A stretch of 64,000 bases of DNA from assembly GCA_023395395.1 (NCBI GenBank), contig JAEWZH010000003.1, positions 108,599-172,598 on the forward strand, in the 5' to 3' direction. Position numbers and translations under genes: made by a program. The stretch's first letter is position 1, and every line of letters starts with the position of its first letter. The notes under the pieces are model-generated. The model did not search any database, was not told the DNA's origin, and was given only the letters and a program-made list of their open reading frames with translations. Positions 7,847 through 17,430 of this stretch are shown here, piece by piece. Source of the DNA: Bacteroidota bacterium (GTDB lineage Bacteria > Bacteroidota > Bacteroidia > Bacteroidales > Porphyromonadaceae).

Positions 7847-9685
7847 ATGGATAGCCTCATCAAGCTCTTGCCCGATAATATCGCCAATCAAATCGCTGCC
7901 GGCGAGGTGATACAGCGCCCTGCCTCTGTAGTCAAGGAGTTGGTGGAAAATGCGGTAGACGCTGGTGCTACGGATATCCGGATAGAGATTAAAGATGCGG
8001 GGCGGACCCTGATACAGGTAATCGACAACGGTAGGGGGATGGCTCCGATGGATGCCAGGATGGCTTTTGAGCGGCATGCGACGAGTAAGATACGGCAGGC
8101 AGAAGATCTCTTTGCCCTCACGACGATGGGCTTCAGGGGTGAGGCGCTCCCTTCGATTGCAGCTGTAGCACACGTGTCGCTACAGACTCGTACCGCTGAT
8201 AGCGAACAAGGGATACGAGTAGAACTGGAGGGCTCTAAGGTGACAGGGAGCACGCCTGTGGTTTGCCCTGTAGGCGCCAACTTTTCGGTAAAACATTTAT
8301 TTTTTAATGTCCCAGCAAGACGAAAATTTCTCAAGACTGATGACACTGAATTTAGGCATATCATCAGTGAAGTACAGAATGTAGCTGCAGTTCGCCCCGA
8401 TATTTCATTTACACTCAGGCACAATGAAATAGTGTCGCTCAAACTGGATCCGACTTCTCCCAAACAACGTATCATAGACCTATTTGGCAAGCGGCTTGCC
8501 GACCATCTTTTGACAATGGATCTGGAGACTCCTCTAGTACATATCCGTGGTTTTGTTACAAAGACCTCGGCATCCCGCAAGAGAGGTGCTCAACAATACT
8601 TCTTTGTCAATGATCGTTATATGAAGCACCCTTACTTCCATCGTATGGTGATGAATGCGTATGGGGGACTGATTCCTGAAGGAGAGGCGCCTGAGTATTT
8701 TCTATTCTTCTCGGTAGATCCGTCAAGCATTGATGTCAATATCTCACCGACAAAGACGGAGATAAAGTTTGAGGCGGAGACAGATATTGCTTCGATACTC
8801 TACTCCGCAGTAAGGGAGATTCTGATGATGGGGGCAGCAGTGCCCTCGCTGGATTTTGATGAGCAAAGGGTAGAGATTCCCGTAGCTACCCAAAAGGCTG
8901 ATGGGGGCTTTTTCCCTGAGCCCCCCTCTATCTCTCCTGAGCTCACGATGAAGAGTAAAATGAATGGAGGAGGGACTTCACTTAAGTTCCCCGGGAATGA
9001 CTTCAAGATGCCTGATATTTCGGATTGGGATAAGTTTTACCAAGATTTCGAATCAAAGCGGATTAATGGACAACCTCGACCTCAGAAGTTGCCCAATCTA
9101 TCGACACTACAGGTTGATGACGGATTTGAAGTCCCTGTCCCGCTGCTTTATGGCGGGTATGCAGTTTTCTCCCATCCTAACGGCTTAGCACTTGCCGATT
9201 TACAAAGGGTAAGGTACAAGGTATTTTACGAACGGACGAAGAGACGTCTACAGATAGGCGGCTTGGTATCACACCGTCTGCTATTCCCTACGCTTATAGA
9301 GCTGGGGACCAAGGAAGCACAAGAGCTGAGACAACACCTAGAGACACTCGACAAGCTCGGATTTGACATCTCAGATATGGGGAGAAATGCTTTTACAATC
9401 AATGCTGTGCCTGACGGAATCAACGCAGGTGGCGAAGAGCTCCTACTGCATCAAATATTATCGGAGTGCCAAGCTACGGCGAAGAGTAGTGAGGATATAT
9501 TACTGGAGGGGCTACTTCGTCAATTGATTCGTTTCCAAATCCAGCAAGGCAAGGTAAAGCTCACACCCGAAGAAGCGCAAGAGCTCCTCTCTGAACTATT
9601 CACACTCCCTGAGTATCTTATTACACCCGATGGCAAGAGCACACTCTCGTTTCTCACGAATAAGGAGATAGATAAACGCTTCTAG
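7847..9685 (+). CDS. mutL: DNA mismatch repair protein MutL
   Basis: A 612-residue MutL. The N-terminal GHKL ATPase is complete: NQIAAGEVIQRPASVVKELVENAVDAGA, DNGRGM, RHATSKI and GFRGEALPSIAAV, then the transducer domain with NVPARRKFLK and QYFFVNDRYMKHPYFH. A linker (about residues 335-425) leads to the dimerisation domain. MutL links mismatch recognition by MutS to strand removal. In many bacteria the C-terminal domain carries a DQHA.. nuclease motif; here the matching place (about 451-461) reads ADLQRVRYKVFYER, with the histidine missing. Cotranscribed with the preceding small membrane gene. Confidence 0.97.
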   Translation: MDSLIKLLPDNIANQIAAGEVIQRPASVVKELVENAVDAGATDIRIEIKDAGRTLIQVIDNGRGMAPMDARMAFERHATSKIRQAEDLFALTTMGFRGEALPSIAAVAHVSLQTRTADSEQGIRVELEGSKVTGSTPVVCPVGANFSVKHLFFNVPARRKFLKTDDTEFRHIISEVQNVAAVRPDISFTLRHNEIVSLKLDPTSPKQRIIDLFGKRLADHLLTMDLETPLVHIRGFVTKTSASRKRGAQQYFFVNDRYMKHPYFHRMVMNAYGGLIPEGEAPEYFLFFSVDPSSIDVNISPTKTEIKFEAETDIASILYSAVREILMMGAAVPSLDFDEQRVEIPVATQKADGGFFPEPPSISPELTMKSKMNGGGTSLKFPGNDFKMPDISDWDKFYQDFESKRINGQPRPQKLPNLSTLQVDDGFEVPVPLLYGGYAVFSHPNGLALADLQRVRYKVFYERTKRRLQIGGLVSHRLLFPTLIELGTKEAQELRQHLETLDKLGFDISDMGRNAFTINAVPDGINAGGEELLLHQILSECQATAKSSEDILLEGLLRQLIRFQIQQGKVKLTPEEAQELLSELFTLPEYLITPDGKSTLSFLTNKEIDKRF

Positions 9686-9694
9686 ACAAGACAT

Positions 9695-9740
9695 AAAAGC
9701 AGAGGGGCTACGCAAGCGTTTGCGTAGCCCCTCTGCTTTT
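9695..9740. terminator. Bidirectional terminator between mutL and yidC
   Basis: A perfect 21-bp stem (AAAAGCAGAGGGGCTACGCAA and its complement) with a 3-base loop, flanked by A and T runs, sits between the convergent mutL and yidC genes and can serve both. Confidence 0.92.
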
Positions 9741-9752
9741 ATATTTGGGAGA

Positions 9753-11618
9753 TTACTTGCCCTTCTTTTGCTCACGGAGCATCTTTTCCTGCTCCTTTTG
9801 CATCTGTTCGAGGCGAGCCATCCACTTGGACTGCTTCTTAGGTTTCTTCTTATTAGCCTCTAGCTGTGCGAGGAGTTTCTCCTCGTTGGTACCCCACTTA
9901 AATATCTGTGTCTGGAAAATAGAGATAAGCATAGAGAGGAGATAGTAGTAGCTCAGTGCCGCTGCATTCTCATTAAGGAAAAAGAAGAGCATAATCGCCA
10001 TAATCCATGGCATCATCTTCATCCCCGGCATCTGTGCTTGGCCACTCGTCGCTTGAGTAATATTCATGTAGGCCACCTGAGTGACGGTCATCAATAGACA
10101 GAAGAGACTGATATGATCGCCTATCAAAGGGATATTAAAGCCCCAATTAATTACATCATCATAGGTGGATAAATCTTGAGCCCACAGGAAGCTCTCTCCA
10201 CGAAGATTGATACTGGTGGGGAAGTACTGATACATAGCCATCAGGATAGGCATCTGCAGGAGCATCGGCAAACAACCACCCATCTGGTTTACCCCAGCCT
10301 TACGATAGAGTGCCATAGTCTCTTGCTGGCGTTTCATCATGTTCTCATCCCCAGGAAACTTCTCATTGATTACATCTACCTGAGGCTTTAGTACACGCAT
10401 CTTTGCCTGACTCTGGAAGCTCTTATAGGTCAATGGCATCAATATGAGCTTGATGAATATGGTGAGCAGTAAGATAATCAGACCATAGTTGCTAATATAC
10501 TTCTCCAAGAAGTTGAAGACGGGCTGTACTAACCAGATATTAATAAAGCGGAACCATCCACCCATCTCTACCACCTTGGCTAAGTGAGTGTCTCCGACGA
10601 GCTGCTTATCGATATGCTTCAATAAGTTATAATCATTTGGTCCAGTGTAAATCTTGAGGCTAACCGTCTCAGCTCCTACAGGAAGCACGTACTTAGCTTC
10701 CAGCTGCTTCAGTTTACCATCTGTCCCTTCCAACACGTCGCTCACTAGCTGCACGGACTCAAATCCATTAGGACTATAGAAGATTGAGGAGAAGAACATG
10801 TCTCTAAAGGCAACCCACTTGGTGCGACCACTAACATTCTCGTCCACACTCTTATTGGCATTGAGCTTCTCTACATCGCCTCCTGCGGTCTCGTATGCAA
10901 TGCCTGAGTAGCGCTGGACAGTCTTGGCGGCCTTTTCATTTTGGTAGATTGGGAGGCTTGCAGTAACATCAAGAAATGGTGCGTTGAGCGCCATTACTTG
11001 ATCAAAACCTTGGCTCTCTATTTGGACGTCTAGCAAGTACTTTTCTCCTAGGGTATAGAGAAAACTCAGCTTCTGACCCCCATCGGCCGTGAGGGTCATC
11101 CTCAACTGAGAAGAGCTCAATTGCTCGGGCACAAAATAAAGCTCCTTAGTACTCACCACACGGTTAGAGCGAGTGACAAAGCTAAAACCAAAATCAGCAT
11201 CCTCGGGGCGAACCAATCGAATCGGTGCTCCCAAGTAATCATTGTATTGCTTTAGCTCACTAGCGACTAAGAAACCTCCCTTGGTGCTAAAGGTATATGC
11301 CACACTGTCATTCTCTAGCACAAAGGTCTGCTCGCTACCACTGGCAGCACCAGCTACCTCACCGTAGGTCTGAACAGTCTGTAACCGCATCATGGAGTCT
11401 CTCTCAACCGGTGATAGATTTGCAAACTGAGCATCATCTACTTTAGGCTGGGCGACTATAGCCTCTGCCTCGGCTATCTCTTGCTGGTGAATCTGTGCAA
11501 TCGAGTCGTTGTATCGCTTTTGTGCCTCCAACTCCTCTTGTGATGGTCGCCCCAAGAAAGTAAAGAGCACCAACACAAGTCCCATCAGCACAAAGCCTGT
11601 GATTGTATTTTTATCCAT
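9753..11618 (-). CDS. yidC: Membrane protein insertase YidC
   Basis: A 621-residue YidC of the Gram-negative type: an N-terminal membrane helix (residues 6-24), a large periplasmic domain (to about 345), and the conserved five-helix insertase core (VQPVFNFLEKYISNYGLIILLLTIFIKLILMPL start; GGCLPMLLQMPILMAMYQYFP). The tail is Lys/Gln-rich (KKKPKKQSKW..QKEQEKM), typical for Bacteroidota and able to touch the ribosome. It inserts and folds inner-membrane proteins with or without SecYEG. It follows pyrG after 16 bases on the same strand, so the two are probably one transcript; no rpmH/rnpA neighbours here. Confidence 0.97.
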   Translation of the reverse strand: MDKNTITGFVLMGLVLVLFTFLGRPSQEELEAQKRYNDSIAQIHQQEIAEAEAIVAQPKVDDAQFANLSPVERDSMMRLQTVQTYGEVAGAASGSEQTFVLENDSVAYTFSTKGGFLVASELKQYNDYLGAPIRLVRPEDADFGFSFVTRSNRVVSTKELYFVPEQLSSSQLRMTLTADGGQKLSFLYTLGEKYLLDVQIESQGFDQVMALNAPFLDVTASLPIYQNEKAAKTVQRYSGIAYETAGGDVEKLNANKSVDENVSGRTKWVAFRDMFFSSIFYSPNGFESVQLVSDVLEGTDGKLKQLEAKYVLPVGAETVSLKIYTGPNDYNLLKHIDKQLVGDTHLAKVVEMGGWFRFINIWLVQPVFNFLEKYISNYGLIILLLTIFIKLILMPLTYKSFQSQAKMRVLKPQVDVINEKFPGDENMMKRQQETMALYRKAGVNQMGGCLPMLLQMPILMAMYQYFPTSINLRGESFLWAQDLSTYDDVINWGFNIPLIGDHISLFCLLMTVTQVAYMNITQATSGQAQMPGMKMMPWIMAIMLFFFLNENAAALSYYYLLSMLISIFQTQIFKWGTNEEKLLAQLEANKKKPKKQSKWMARLEQMQKEQEKMLREQKKGK

Positions 11619-11634
11619 CTATGATTGTAATATG

Positions 11635-13248
11635 TTATTTCTCTGAGTGCTTTATGGATGCCTGAATAAAGGACATAAAGAGCGGATGAGGATGAAGCAA
11701 AGTACTAGAATACTCCGGGTGGAATTGTACACCGATATACCAATCAAGGTCAGGGCGCTCAATCACCTCTACAAGCCCACTGTCCGGGTTCTTGCCGGTA
11801 AGCGCAAAGCCTGCCGCTTCAAAGGCCTCCTCATATTTGCTATTGAATTCATAGCGGTGACGATGACGCTCACGGATATCGAGCTTGCCATACGCCTCAG
11901 CGACCTTACTGCCCTCCTTTAGATGACAATCATAAGCTCCAAGTCGCATCGTACCACCGAGGTTTACCACAGACTTCTGATCATCCATAAGATCGATTAC
12001 AGGGTAAGCGGTATTTGGTTCCATCTCCGAAGAGTTTGCTCCCTCGAGACCTAGTACATTTCTTGCACCCTCCACTACCATCATCTGCATACCGAGACAG
12101 ATACCGAGGGTTGGTAAATTGTGCTCACGACAATACTTTAGAGCTACCAGCTTGCCCTCCGTTCCACGTTGTCCAAATCCGGGAGCTACTATCACTCCAT
12201 CGATTCCCTCTAGAGCGTGTGCAATATTGTCCTCTGATAGTTCTTCCGACTGTAGGCGTATGAGATTGAGCTTCCTACCATTATAGATAGCAGTCTGCTG
12301 AAGAGATTCATCAATCGACTTATAAGCATCAGGGAGCTCCACATATTTCCCCACTAGTCCGATTTTTATCTCCTCAGTCGCTTTATTTTTAAGGTCGATA
12401 AAAGCCTTCCAATCCTCCATCTCAGGTTTCGGACCGACCTCCATGCCAAATTTCCTCAGCAACACCTCATCTGCATTCTGCTCTTGCATCACCAGAGGCA
12501 CCTCGTAGATCGAAGGCACGTCATAGCTCTGTACCACCGCACGCTTAGGTACGTTACAGAAGAGTGCGACCTTGGTGAGGATACTCTCGTCGAGCTTCAT
12601 CTCCGTACGGAGTACCAGCATATCAGGTTGAATACCCTCCTCCTGCAATTGCTTTACAGAGTGCTGAGTCGGCTTCGTCTTTACCTCACCTGCTGCCTTG
12701 ATATAGGGCACATAAGTCAGGTGCACCACCATACACTTATCCTCTAGCTCCCACTTGAGCTGACGCACGCTCTCAAGGAAAGGCAGTGACTCGATATCAC
12801 CTACTGTACCTCCAATCTCCGTAATCACAAAGTCATACTTTCCAGTAACCCCCAAGCGCTTTACATTGCGCTTAATCTCGTCCGTGATATGTGGCACGAC
12901 CTGTACCGTCTTTCCGAGGAAGTCACCTTTACGCTCTCGCTGAATCACATTCTGATAGATTCTACCAGATGTGACGTTATTATCCTTAGAAGTACGGATA
13001 TCTAAGAAGCGCTCATAATGTCCCAAATCAAGATCTGCTTCATGCCCATCCTCAGACACATAGCACTCACCATGCTCATAAGGGTTGAGCGTACCTGGAT
13101 CTACATTGATGTATGGGTCAAACTTCTGGATGGTGACACTATAACCACGACTCTGCAATAACTTGCCGAGCGATGCTGCCACGATACCTTTACCCAATGA
13201 CGACACCACGCCACCAGTCACAAAGATATATCTTGCGTCGCGCTTCAT
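11635..13248 (-). CDS. pyrG: CTP synthase
   Basis: A 537-residue CTP synthase that makes CTP from UTP, ATP and glutamine. The N-terminal amidoligase domain shows YIFVTGGVVSSLGKG and KFDPYINVDPGTLNPYEHGE; the C-terminal class I glutamine amidotransferase shows the nucleophile Cys in GICLGMQ and the HPEYSS histidine. The ATG at 13248 (MKRDARYIFVTGG) is chosen; the open frame runs further up but would start outside the transcript. Its leader is short (about 60 bases) and starts with a terminator-like hairpin next to the promoter, suggesting attenuation. It heads a pyrG-yidC unit. Confidence 0.97.
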   Translation of the reverse strand: MKRDARYIFVTGGVVSSLGKGIVAASLGKLLQSRGYSVTIQKFDPYINVDPGTLNPYEHGECYVSEDGHEADLDLGHYERFLDIRTSKDNNVTSGRIYQNVIQRERKGDFLGKTVQVVPHITDEIKRNVKRLGVTGKYDFVITEIGGTVGDIESLPFLESVRQLKWELEDKCMVVHLTYVPYIKAAGEVKTKPTQHSVKQLQEEGIQPDMLVLRTEMKLDESILTKVALFCNVPKRAVVQSYDVPSIYEVPLVMQEQNADEVLLRKFGMEVGPKPEMEDWKAFIDLKNKATEEIKIGLVGKYVELPDAYKSIDESLQQTAIYNGRKLNLIRLQSEELSEDNIAHALEGIDGVIVAPGFGQRGTEGKLVALKYCREHNLPTLGICLGMQMMVVEGARNVLGLEGANSSEMEPNTAYPVIDLMDDQKSVVNLGGTMRLGAYDCHLKEGSKVAEAYGKLDIRERHRHRYEFNSKYEEAFEAAGFALTGKNPDSGLVEVIERPDLDWYIGVQFHPEYSSTLLHPHPLFMSFIQASIKHSEK

Positions 13249-13282
13249 AAATAAACCTCCTGCCAATTGTGTTGTAATACGT

Positions 13283-13305
13283 AAAAAGGTAGGGATACAC
13301 CTACC
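13283..13305 (-). promoter_or_regulatory. Possible attenuator in the pyrG leader
   Basis: Reading on the minus strand, GGTAGG (13305-13300) pairs with CCTACC (13293-13288) around a 6-base loop and is followed at once by TTTTT (13287-13283). It begins within a few bases of the predicted transcription start and precedes the pyrG ATG by 35 bases. Confidence 0.5.
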
Positions 13306-13313
13306 AACGCTCG

Positions 13314-13321
13314 CAAAGTTA
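13314..13321 (-). promoter_or_regulatory. -7 box of pyrG
   Basis: The minus strand reads TAACTTTG, a good -7 box. The nearest upstream TTG is spaced 24 bases away, slightly long. Confidence 0.55.
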
Positions 13322-13370
13322 CCCAAAAATAGCGACTTCCGACCTCAAATTCTGAAGTTGTTTATCCGAT

Positions 13371-15677
13371 TTACATCCCAAAGCGGTCTGTATTAAGTTG
13401 TGTAGGCCTCTTCTCACTCTTAAAGCTACCAAAGGTATAGCGGAGATCCAATGACACACTTCGTCCAAAGGTATTCGGTACGAAGTCAAACTGATGGATA
13501 CTGTAGTCTACCCTAATCCTTGGAGTAGCCCTATTCAATAAGTCATTTCCATTGAGCGTCACGCTCCACTTCTTATCTTGGCTCACCCATTTCGCACTTA
13601 GATCAAGACCAATAATATCGGAAAAGATATAAATCCCTTGCATACCACCAGTAATATATCTAAAGTCAGCACCAGCCGAAAAATTATATTTTTCACTGAT
13701 GACAAAATCGTTGGTCAGCGAAGTAAAGAGCATAAAACGGTTGCGCTCCAGTGGCTCTGCATAGGGAATATCCATTTTTGCAGAATTAAACTGTCCATTC
13801 ACAGTAAGTTTCCCTTGCCACCAAGTAGTCTGGGGTAGCGGGAGTACTGCTGCGACACTGAGAGAGTTGCGATAATGCCAATTCCATGTCTTGTACACAA
13901 TCTGATTAATCTTAGGGTCAAGATACATCAATTGTGCGAAGGAATTAGGCTCATACGTATCTCCTAAGAGAAAAATGTATCTATTCTTCAGAATATACAC
14001 GAGTTGCCCCTCGTAAGAGAAGTAGGGTCGGAGGTCTGGATTGCCTTGCCACTGCTGATACTCACTATGTATCGTGGTAAAAGGTTCACGCTCATAATAG
14101 GCAGGGGACTTTTTTTCTGCATCAATCGTGAACTGTAATATATGATTGGAAGCTATTACATACATTAGATTGGCTTGAGGGATAACTTGAAAGGTTTCCT
14201 CATGTCCAAAATACTTAGCATAGTCACCTACAAGAGTAATACCCATATTCAGCCCATGGGAAAACTGCTTCTTTATACCCACGTAAGCATCCGCAAGTAA
14301 CTCTCGATTAGTCTTTGTTACAGACTCATCTGAGAGTTGCCTCCCTTGTGCTACTCGGTGTTGCTGATGATTAATGGTATTGGAGAACGAAAACTTACTT
14401 CCATACTCTATCCCCCAACCACTACCCAGATTGTGGCTATTGTCTATGTGTCCGCCTAACACTTGGGATTTCTGATCCATGAAGTAAGCCAGGGCTCTAG
14501 TAGGCAAGGGGGCACGCTCCAGTCCGTACTGAACATCTTTACTTCCATTGTAATTGGTATAAAAAGCCCCTAACATCAAGTGGTCATTATAGACATATTC
14601 CAAGGCTGCATGATGAGTATTAGCTACCGAATACTGAACCCGATCAAGAGGATCCGGACTCCTCCTATCCTGCTCTATGTATCTATCATTTGGAGAGAAT
14701 GAGCCATAGTAATTTGCAGACACATTATGTTTATCCTTTGCGTACGAGAGGTCTGCAAAGACAGTACGATCCGGACCCGTCCACTTTCCATGGTTATTGA
14801 TATGATACCCGCCATTAGTTCCAAACGGCTGAGTATCCACAGTCATATCAGTAAGCGAAGAGCCCCACGCAGTTTTATAGTTGCCGGTCAACGAGAATCC
14901 ACTAACATCACTATAGGAAATATTTCCGCCTAGGTTATACCGACTATAATACTCATTGACATAAGCTCCAAATAGTTGACCCGAGAGTCCGCTCAGTCTT
15001 TTGTCTTTAGACTGTTGTTTCAACACTATATTGATAGAAGCCCCCTTAGCCCTATACTTGGCGATAGGGGCATAAGAAATCTCTACATTCGCCACCATCT
15101 GCACAGGAATAGTCTTGAGCATCTCGAGTAACTGATCTTGAGGGATATTGGAGGGTTTTCCATTCATCACTAGCGTGTATCCATTGGTTCCCACCAATAC
15201 TGGCACATTATTTTCCATGCTCATACCCGGCAACTTACTCAGCATCTCGTATGCTGTAGTCACAGAACTTTTTGCAAAGAGCACATCGATGTCGTAACTC
15301 GGAATACCGCTCTCCAGCAACTTCATCATCGGACGCTCAGCCCTTACAACTAATTCCGACAGTTGCTCTGACTTCTGCTCTAAGTAGATGGTATCCTGAA
15401 AACCTTTAGACAACTCTAGCCGCACGGTCTCATATAGGATATGCGAAACCTGAAGCCGTTTGGCGTCCTCAGCGGTAACAGAGAAATATCCTCCCTCATC
15501 CGATGTCACCGCAGCAAGTACTGTGGAATCACTAGAAAGCAATATCACTGTGGCAAGATCCACAGGATCTCTGCTCCCCTTATCCATCAATATTCCCGAA
15601 TAATTCTGAGCCAACGCACTGGTTGCAAGTAGCACTGTAGTCACAAATAGCATTAAACGAATAATGTATTTATTCAT
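13371..15677 (-). CDS. TonB-receptor-like outer-membrane beta-barrel protein
   Basis: A 768-residue outer-membrane protein. A signal peptide (MNKYIIRLMLFVTTVLLATSALA) is followed by a carboxypeptidase-regulatory-like beta-sandwich (residues 24-110; GILMDKGSRDPVDLATVILL), a plug-like region (AYEMLSKLPGMSMENN, VLVGTNGYTLVMNGKPS, VEISYAPIAKYRAKGASINIVLK) and a barrel ending LDLRYTFGSFKSEKRP. This resembles the outer membrane beta-barrel family common in Bacteroidota, often of unknown substrate. The ATG at 15677 is chosen because of a -7 box at 15710-15717 and the signal peptide. It appears to be a single-gene unit. Confidence 0.88.
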   Translation of the reverse strand: MNKYIIRLMLFVTTVLLATSALAQNYSGILMDKGSRDPVDLATVILLSSDSTVLAAVTSDEGGYFSVTAEDAKRLQVSHILYETVRLELSKGFQDTIYLEQKSEQLSELVVRAERPMMKLLESGIPSYDIDVLFAKSSVTTAYEMLSKLPGMSMENNVPVLVGTNGYTLVMNGKPSNIPQDQLLEMLKTIPVQMVANVEISYAPIAKYRAKGASINIVLKQQSKDKRLSGLSGQLFGAYVNEYYSRYNLGGNISYSDVSGFSLTGNYKTAWGSSLTDMTVDTQPFGTNGGYHINNHGKWTGPDRTVFADLSYAKDKHNVSANYYGSFSPNDRYIEQDRRSPDPLDRVQYSVANTHHAALEYVYNDHLMLGAFYTNYNGSKDVQYGLERAPLPTRALAYFMDQKSQVLGGHIDNSHNLGSGWGIEYGSKFSFSNTINHQQHRVAQGRQLSDESVTKTNRELLADAYVGIKKQFSHGLNMGITLVGDYAKYFGHEETFQVIPQANLMYVIASNHILQFTIDAEKKSPAYYEREPFTTIHSEYQQWQGNPDLRPYFSYEGQLVYILKNRYIFLLGDTYEPNSFAQLMYLDPKINQIVYKTWNWHYRNSLSVAAVLPLPQTTWWQGKLTVNGQFNSAKMDIPYAEPLERNRFMLFTSLTNDFVISEKYNFSAGADFRYITGGMQGIYIFSDIIGLDLSAKWVSQDKKWSVTLNGNDLLNRATPRIRVDYSIHQFDFVPNTFGRSVSLDLRYTFGSFKSEKRPTQLNTDRFGM

Positions 15678-15709
15678 AATCGTATCTGTACAATTGTTGA
15701 TATGTTTGG

Positions 15710-15717
15710 CAAACGTA
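15710..15717 (-). promoter_or_regulatory. -7 box of the 13371-15677 gene
   Basis: The minus strand reads TACGTTTG, 32 bases before the ATG at 15677. It lies directly beyond the terminator of the neighbouring operon. Confidence 0.5.
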
Positions 15718-15750
15718 CAAAAAAGAGAGACAACCCGAAGGTTGCCTCTC
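15715..15750 (-). terminator. Terminator of the receptor-lipoprotein operon
   Basis: An 11-bp stem (GAGAGGCAACC with GGTTGTCTCTC on the minus strand, one G-T pair) with a TTCG loop is followed by TTTTTT. It lies 28 bases after the stop at 15779. Confidence 0.92.
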
Positions 15751-15778
15751 AAATTTGATGATTGCAGTCTTGTTGCTA

Positions 15779-16738
15779 TTAAAACCAATACCCAGCATCG
15801 CTGTGGGGTGGCACATCGCCTTCAACTCGATTGACCAGTGCTTGTAGAGCTTGATCAATAGTAATACCATAGGCACGGGCAGCTGCCTCTAAGTACTTGC
15901 GGTCGGCATCTGTAAGATCAGCCATATTGTCGTTTTCTATCGTCTCCTCAAAATGAGCGTAGACGACGACAGGAATAGTAAGTTTCACTATCGGTTGGTT
16001 CATCGAAGGAGTGTTCCAAAATTGTGGGCTCTTGGTCTTGCCTCCCACGTCGCTCAAAATAATATCGAGGGCAAACTGGCTACGAGGGACAAAGAAACCT
16101 AGATAACCCTTGTGTCCTATGGGGTTTTTCTCACCCGATACCGGAGCGCCATCCTTGATACGTGCTGTAAGAGGATCCGTATCGCAATAGATGTAGGTCA
16201 TGAATTGTTTGACATCTTTGTGCTGATCGATTGCGCTTTGGATGCCATCAAAAGTCGGCTTGATTTCTCTTGGCACGAAGAAGTGCTGTAGTCGCTTACC
16301 ATTGTCTCCACCTAATACCTTCTCGGTAATCTTAGTACCCTTGGAGTCAAAGTAGTCAATCCAAATACCATACACAGAGCCTGCCTCAGACTCATCGTGA
16401 TGGTGCTCTTCTTCGTGTGCATCGGCATGCTCTTCTCCATGACCTACGCCTCCGGTCGCACGAAGTGCGGTTTCGGAATTAGGAGCAAGTGCCATGGTGC
16501 CATCTGCTTGTTTTTCAAAAACGAACTTGCTAAATCGCTTCATATAGACCTGCCCTACAGGGTCTGCTGTCTCATGAAATCCATATTTACCATGTAGGTG
16601 TCCTTCGATGGCAACGACCTCAATCTTAGCAATATCGAACTGCTCAATCGGTGCTACTAGCTCTTCCTTACCGTTATTACATGAAGTGGCAAGAAGTGCT
16701 ATAGCTGCAACAAATAGTGTAACTATCTTCTTCATCAT
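15779..16738 (-). CDS. Histidine-rich lipoprotein of a probable metal-uptake operon
   Basis: About 319 residues with a lipoprotein signal (LLATSC) and a His/Glu/Asp-rich run near residues 100-116 (GHGEEHADAHEEEHHHDE), a likely metal-binding loop. It shares a motif series with the next gene upstream (16741-17412): an HFFVP stretch, a Y.DTDP stretch and an E.NP.G.KG...F.P stretch, so the two are paralogues. Periplasmic or surface-exposed metal capture for the ZnuD-like receptor upstream is the likely role, by inference. ATG codons at 16738 and 16735 are both possible; a TTG at 16744 would overlap the upstream stop. No named family was recognised. Confidence 0.8.
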   Translation of the reverse strand: MMKKIVTLFVAAIALLATSCNNGKEELVAPIEQFDIAKIEVVAIEGHLHGKYGFHETADPVGQVYMKRFSKFVFEKQADGTMALAPNSETALRATGGVGHGEEHADAHEEEHHHDESEAGSVYGIWIDYFDSKGTKITEKVLGGDNGKRLQHFFVPREIKPTFDGIQSAIDQHKDVKQFMTYIYCDTDPLTARIKDGAPVSGEKNPIGHKGYLGFFVPRSQFALDIILSDVGGKTKSPQFWNTPSMNQPIVKLTIPVVVYAHFEETIENDNMADLTDADRKYLEAAARAYGITIDQALQALVNRVEGDVPPHSDAGYWF

Positions 16739-16740
16739 AA

Positions 16741-17412
16741 TCAATTATTATTAGTTAGTACTTCTACATTAAACTTAAAATCGACATCATACTGAGCATT
16801 CGCAGTCCAAACCCCCGGCTTGTAAAATGGCGACACCTCGCCCTTACTATTCCATTTTGTGGCACGACCATGCATCAGCCTGAGTCTGATGCCAAGGCTC
16901 ATGCCTGGGGTCTTGAAGGTCATCACTCCCTTGAGGCCAAGGGGATTTTCCTTTCCGATTACCTTGCTATCGGTAGTCATTGGCGCATCCCAAGGATCGG
17001 TATCTAGATATCGGTAGTCAATAATCTGGGAGATTGGGAGGTCTCCGGTATCCATAGGCACGAAGAAATGCTGATGGATTTTGTCCTCCCCATTGGTTGC
17101 AAGCTCTCCATTAATCAGGCTTCCACCGGCACTGTAGTGTCTGATCTCCACAAAGTACTGCACATTGGGTAGAGGCTCCACTTTATTGCTCTGTATCCAT
17201 TTGGTATCGACACCGGCAGAAAACTTCAGCACCTTACCATTTTTGTCTGCGACAAACTTGTCTCCCTCCATAGTCCCCGGAGTGAATACCACTTCCAGAC
17301 TATGGGTATCTTGGTGGTTTTTCTCCTTGGTCTCATCGTTGGGTGTCTCTGGCTTACACCCTCCTATTAGGAGTAGCATGCTCAGTCCGAGCAGCGAAAA
17401 AATCTTCTTCAT
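16741..17412 (-). CDS. Lipoprotein paralogue in the metal-uptake operon
   Basis: A 223-residue lipoprotein (signal MKKIFSLLGLSMLLLIGGC, lipidation at Cys19). It carries IHQHFFVPMDTG, DYRYLDTDPWDAP and GKENPLGLKGVMTFKTP, the same ordered motifs as its downstream neighbour, but lacks the long His-rich run. The remaining protein is predicted beta-rich. It sits between the TonB receptor (18-base gap) and the His-rich lipoprotein (2-base gap), so all three are very probably cotranscribed. The paired histidines in the HQHFFVP motif could coordinate metal; this is inferred from sequence only. Confidence 0.8.
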   Translation of the reverse strand: MKKIFSLLGLSMLLLIGGCKPETPNDETKEKNHQDTHSLEVVFTPGTMEGDKFVADKNGKVLKFSAGVDTKWIQSNKVEPLPNVQYFVEIRHYSAGGSLINGELATNGEDKIHQHFFVPMDTGDLPISQIIDYRYLDTDPWDAPMTTDSKVIGKENPLGLKGVMTFKTPGMSLGIRLRLMHGRATKWNSKGEVSPFYKPGVWTANAQYDVDFKFNVEVLTNNN

Positions 17413-17430
17413 ACGACTTTTATTTGATGA

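Noticed and set aside
7888..8580. 230-residue minus-strand reading frame
   Set aside because: It is antisense to the conserved mutL ATPase region and has low-complexity Ser/Arg content typical of shadow frames.
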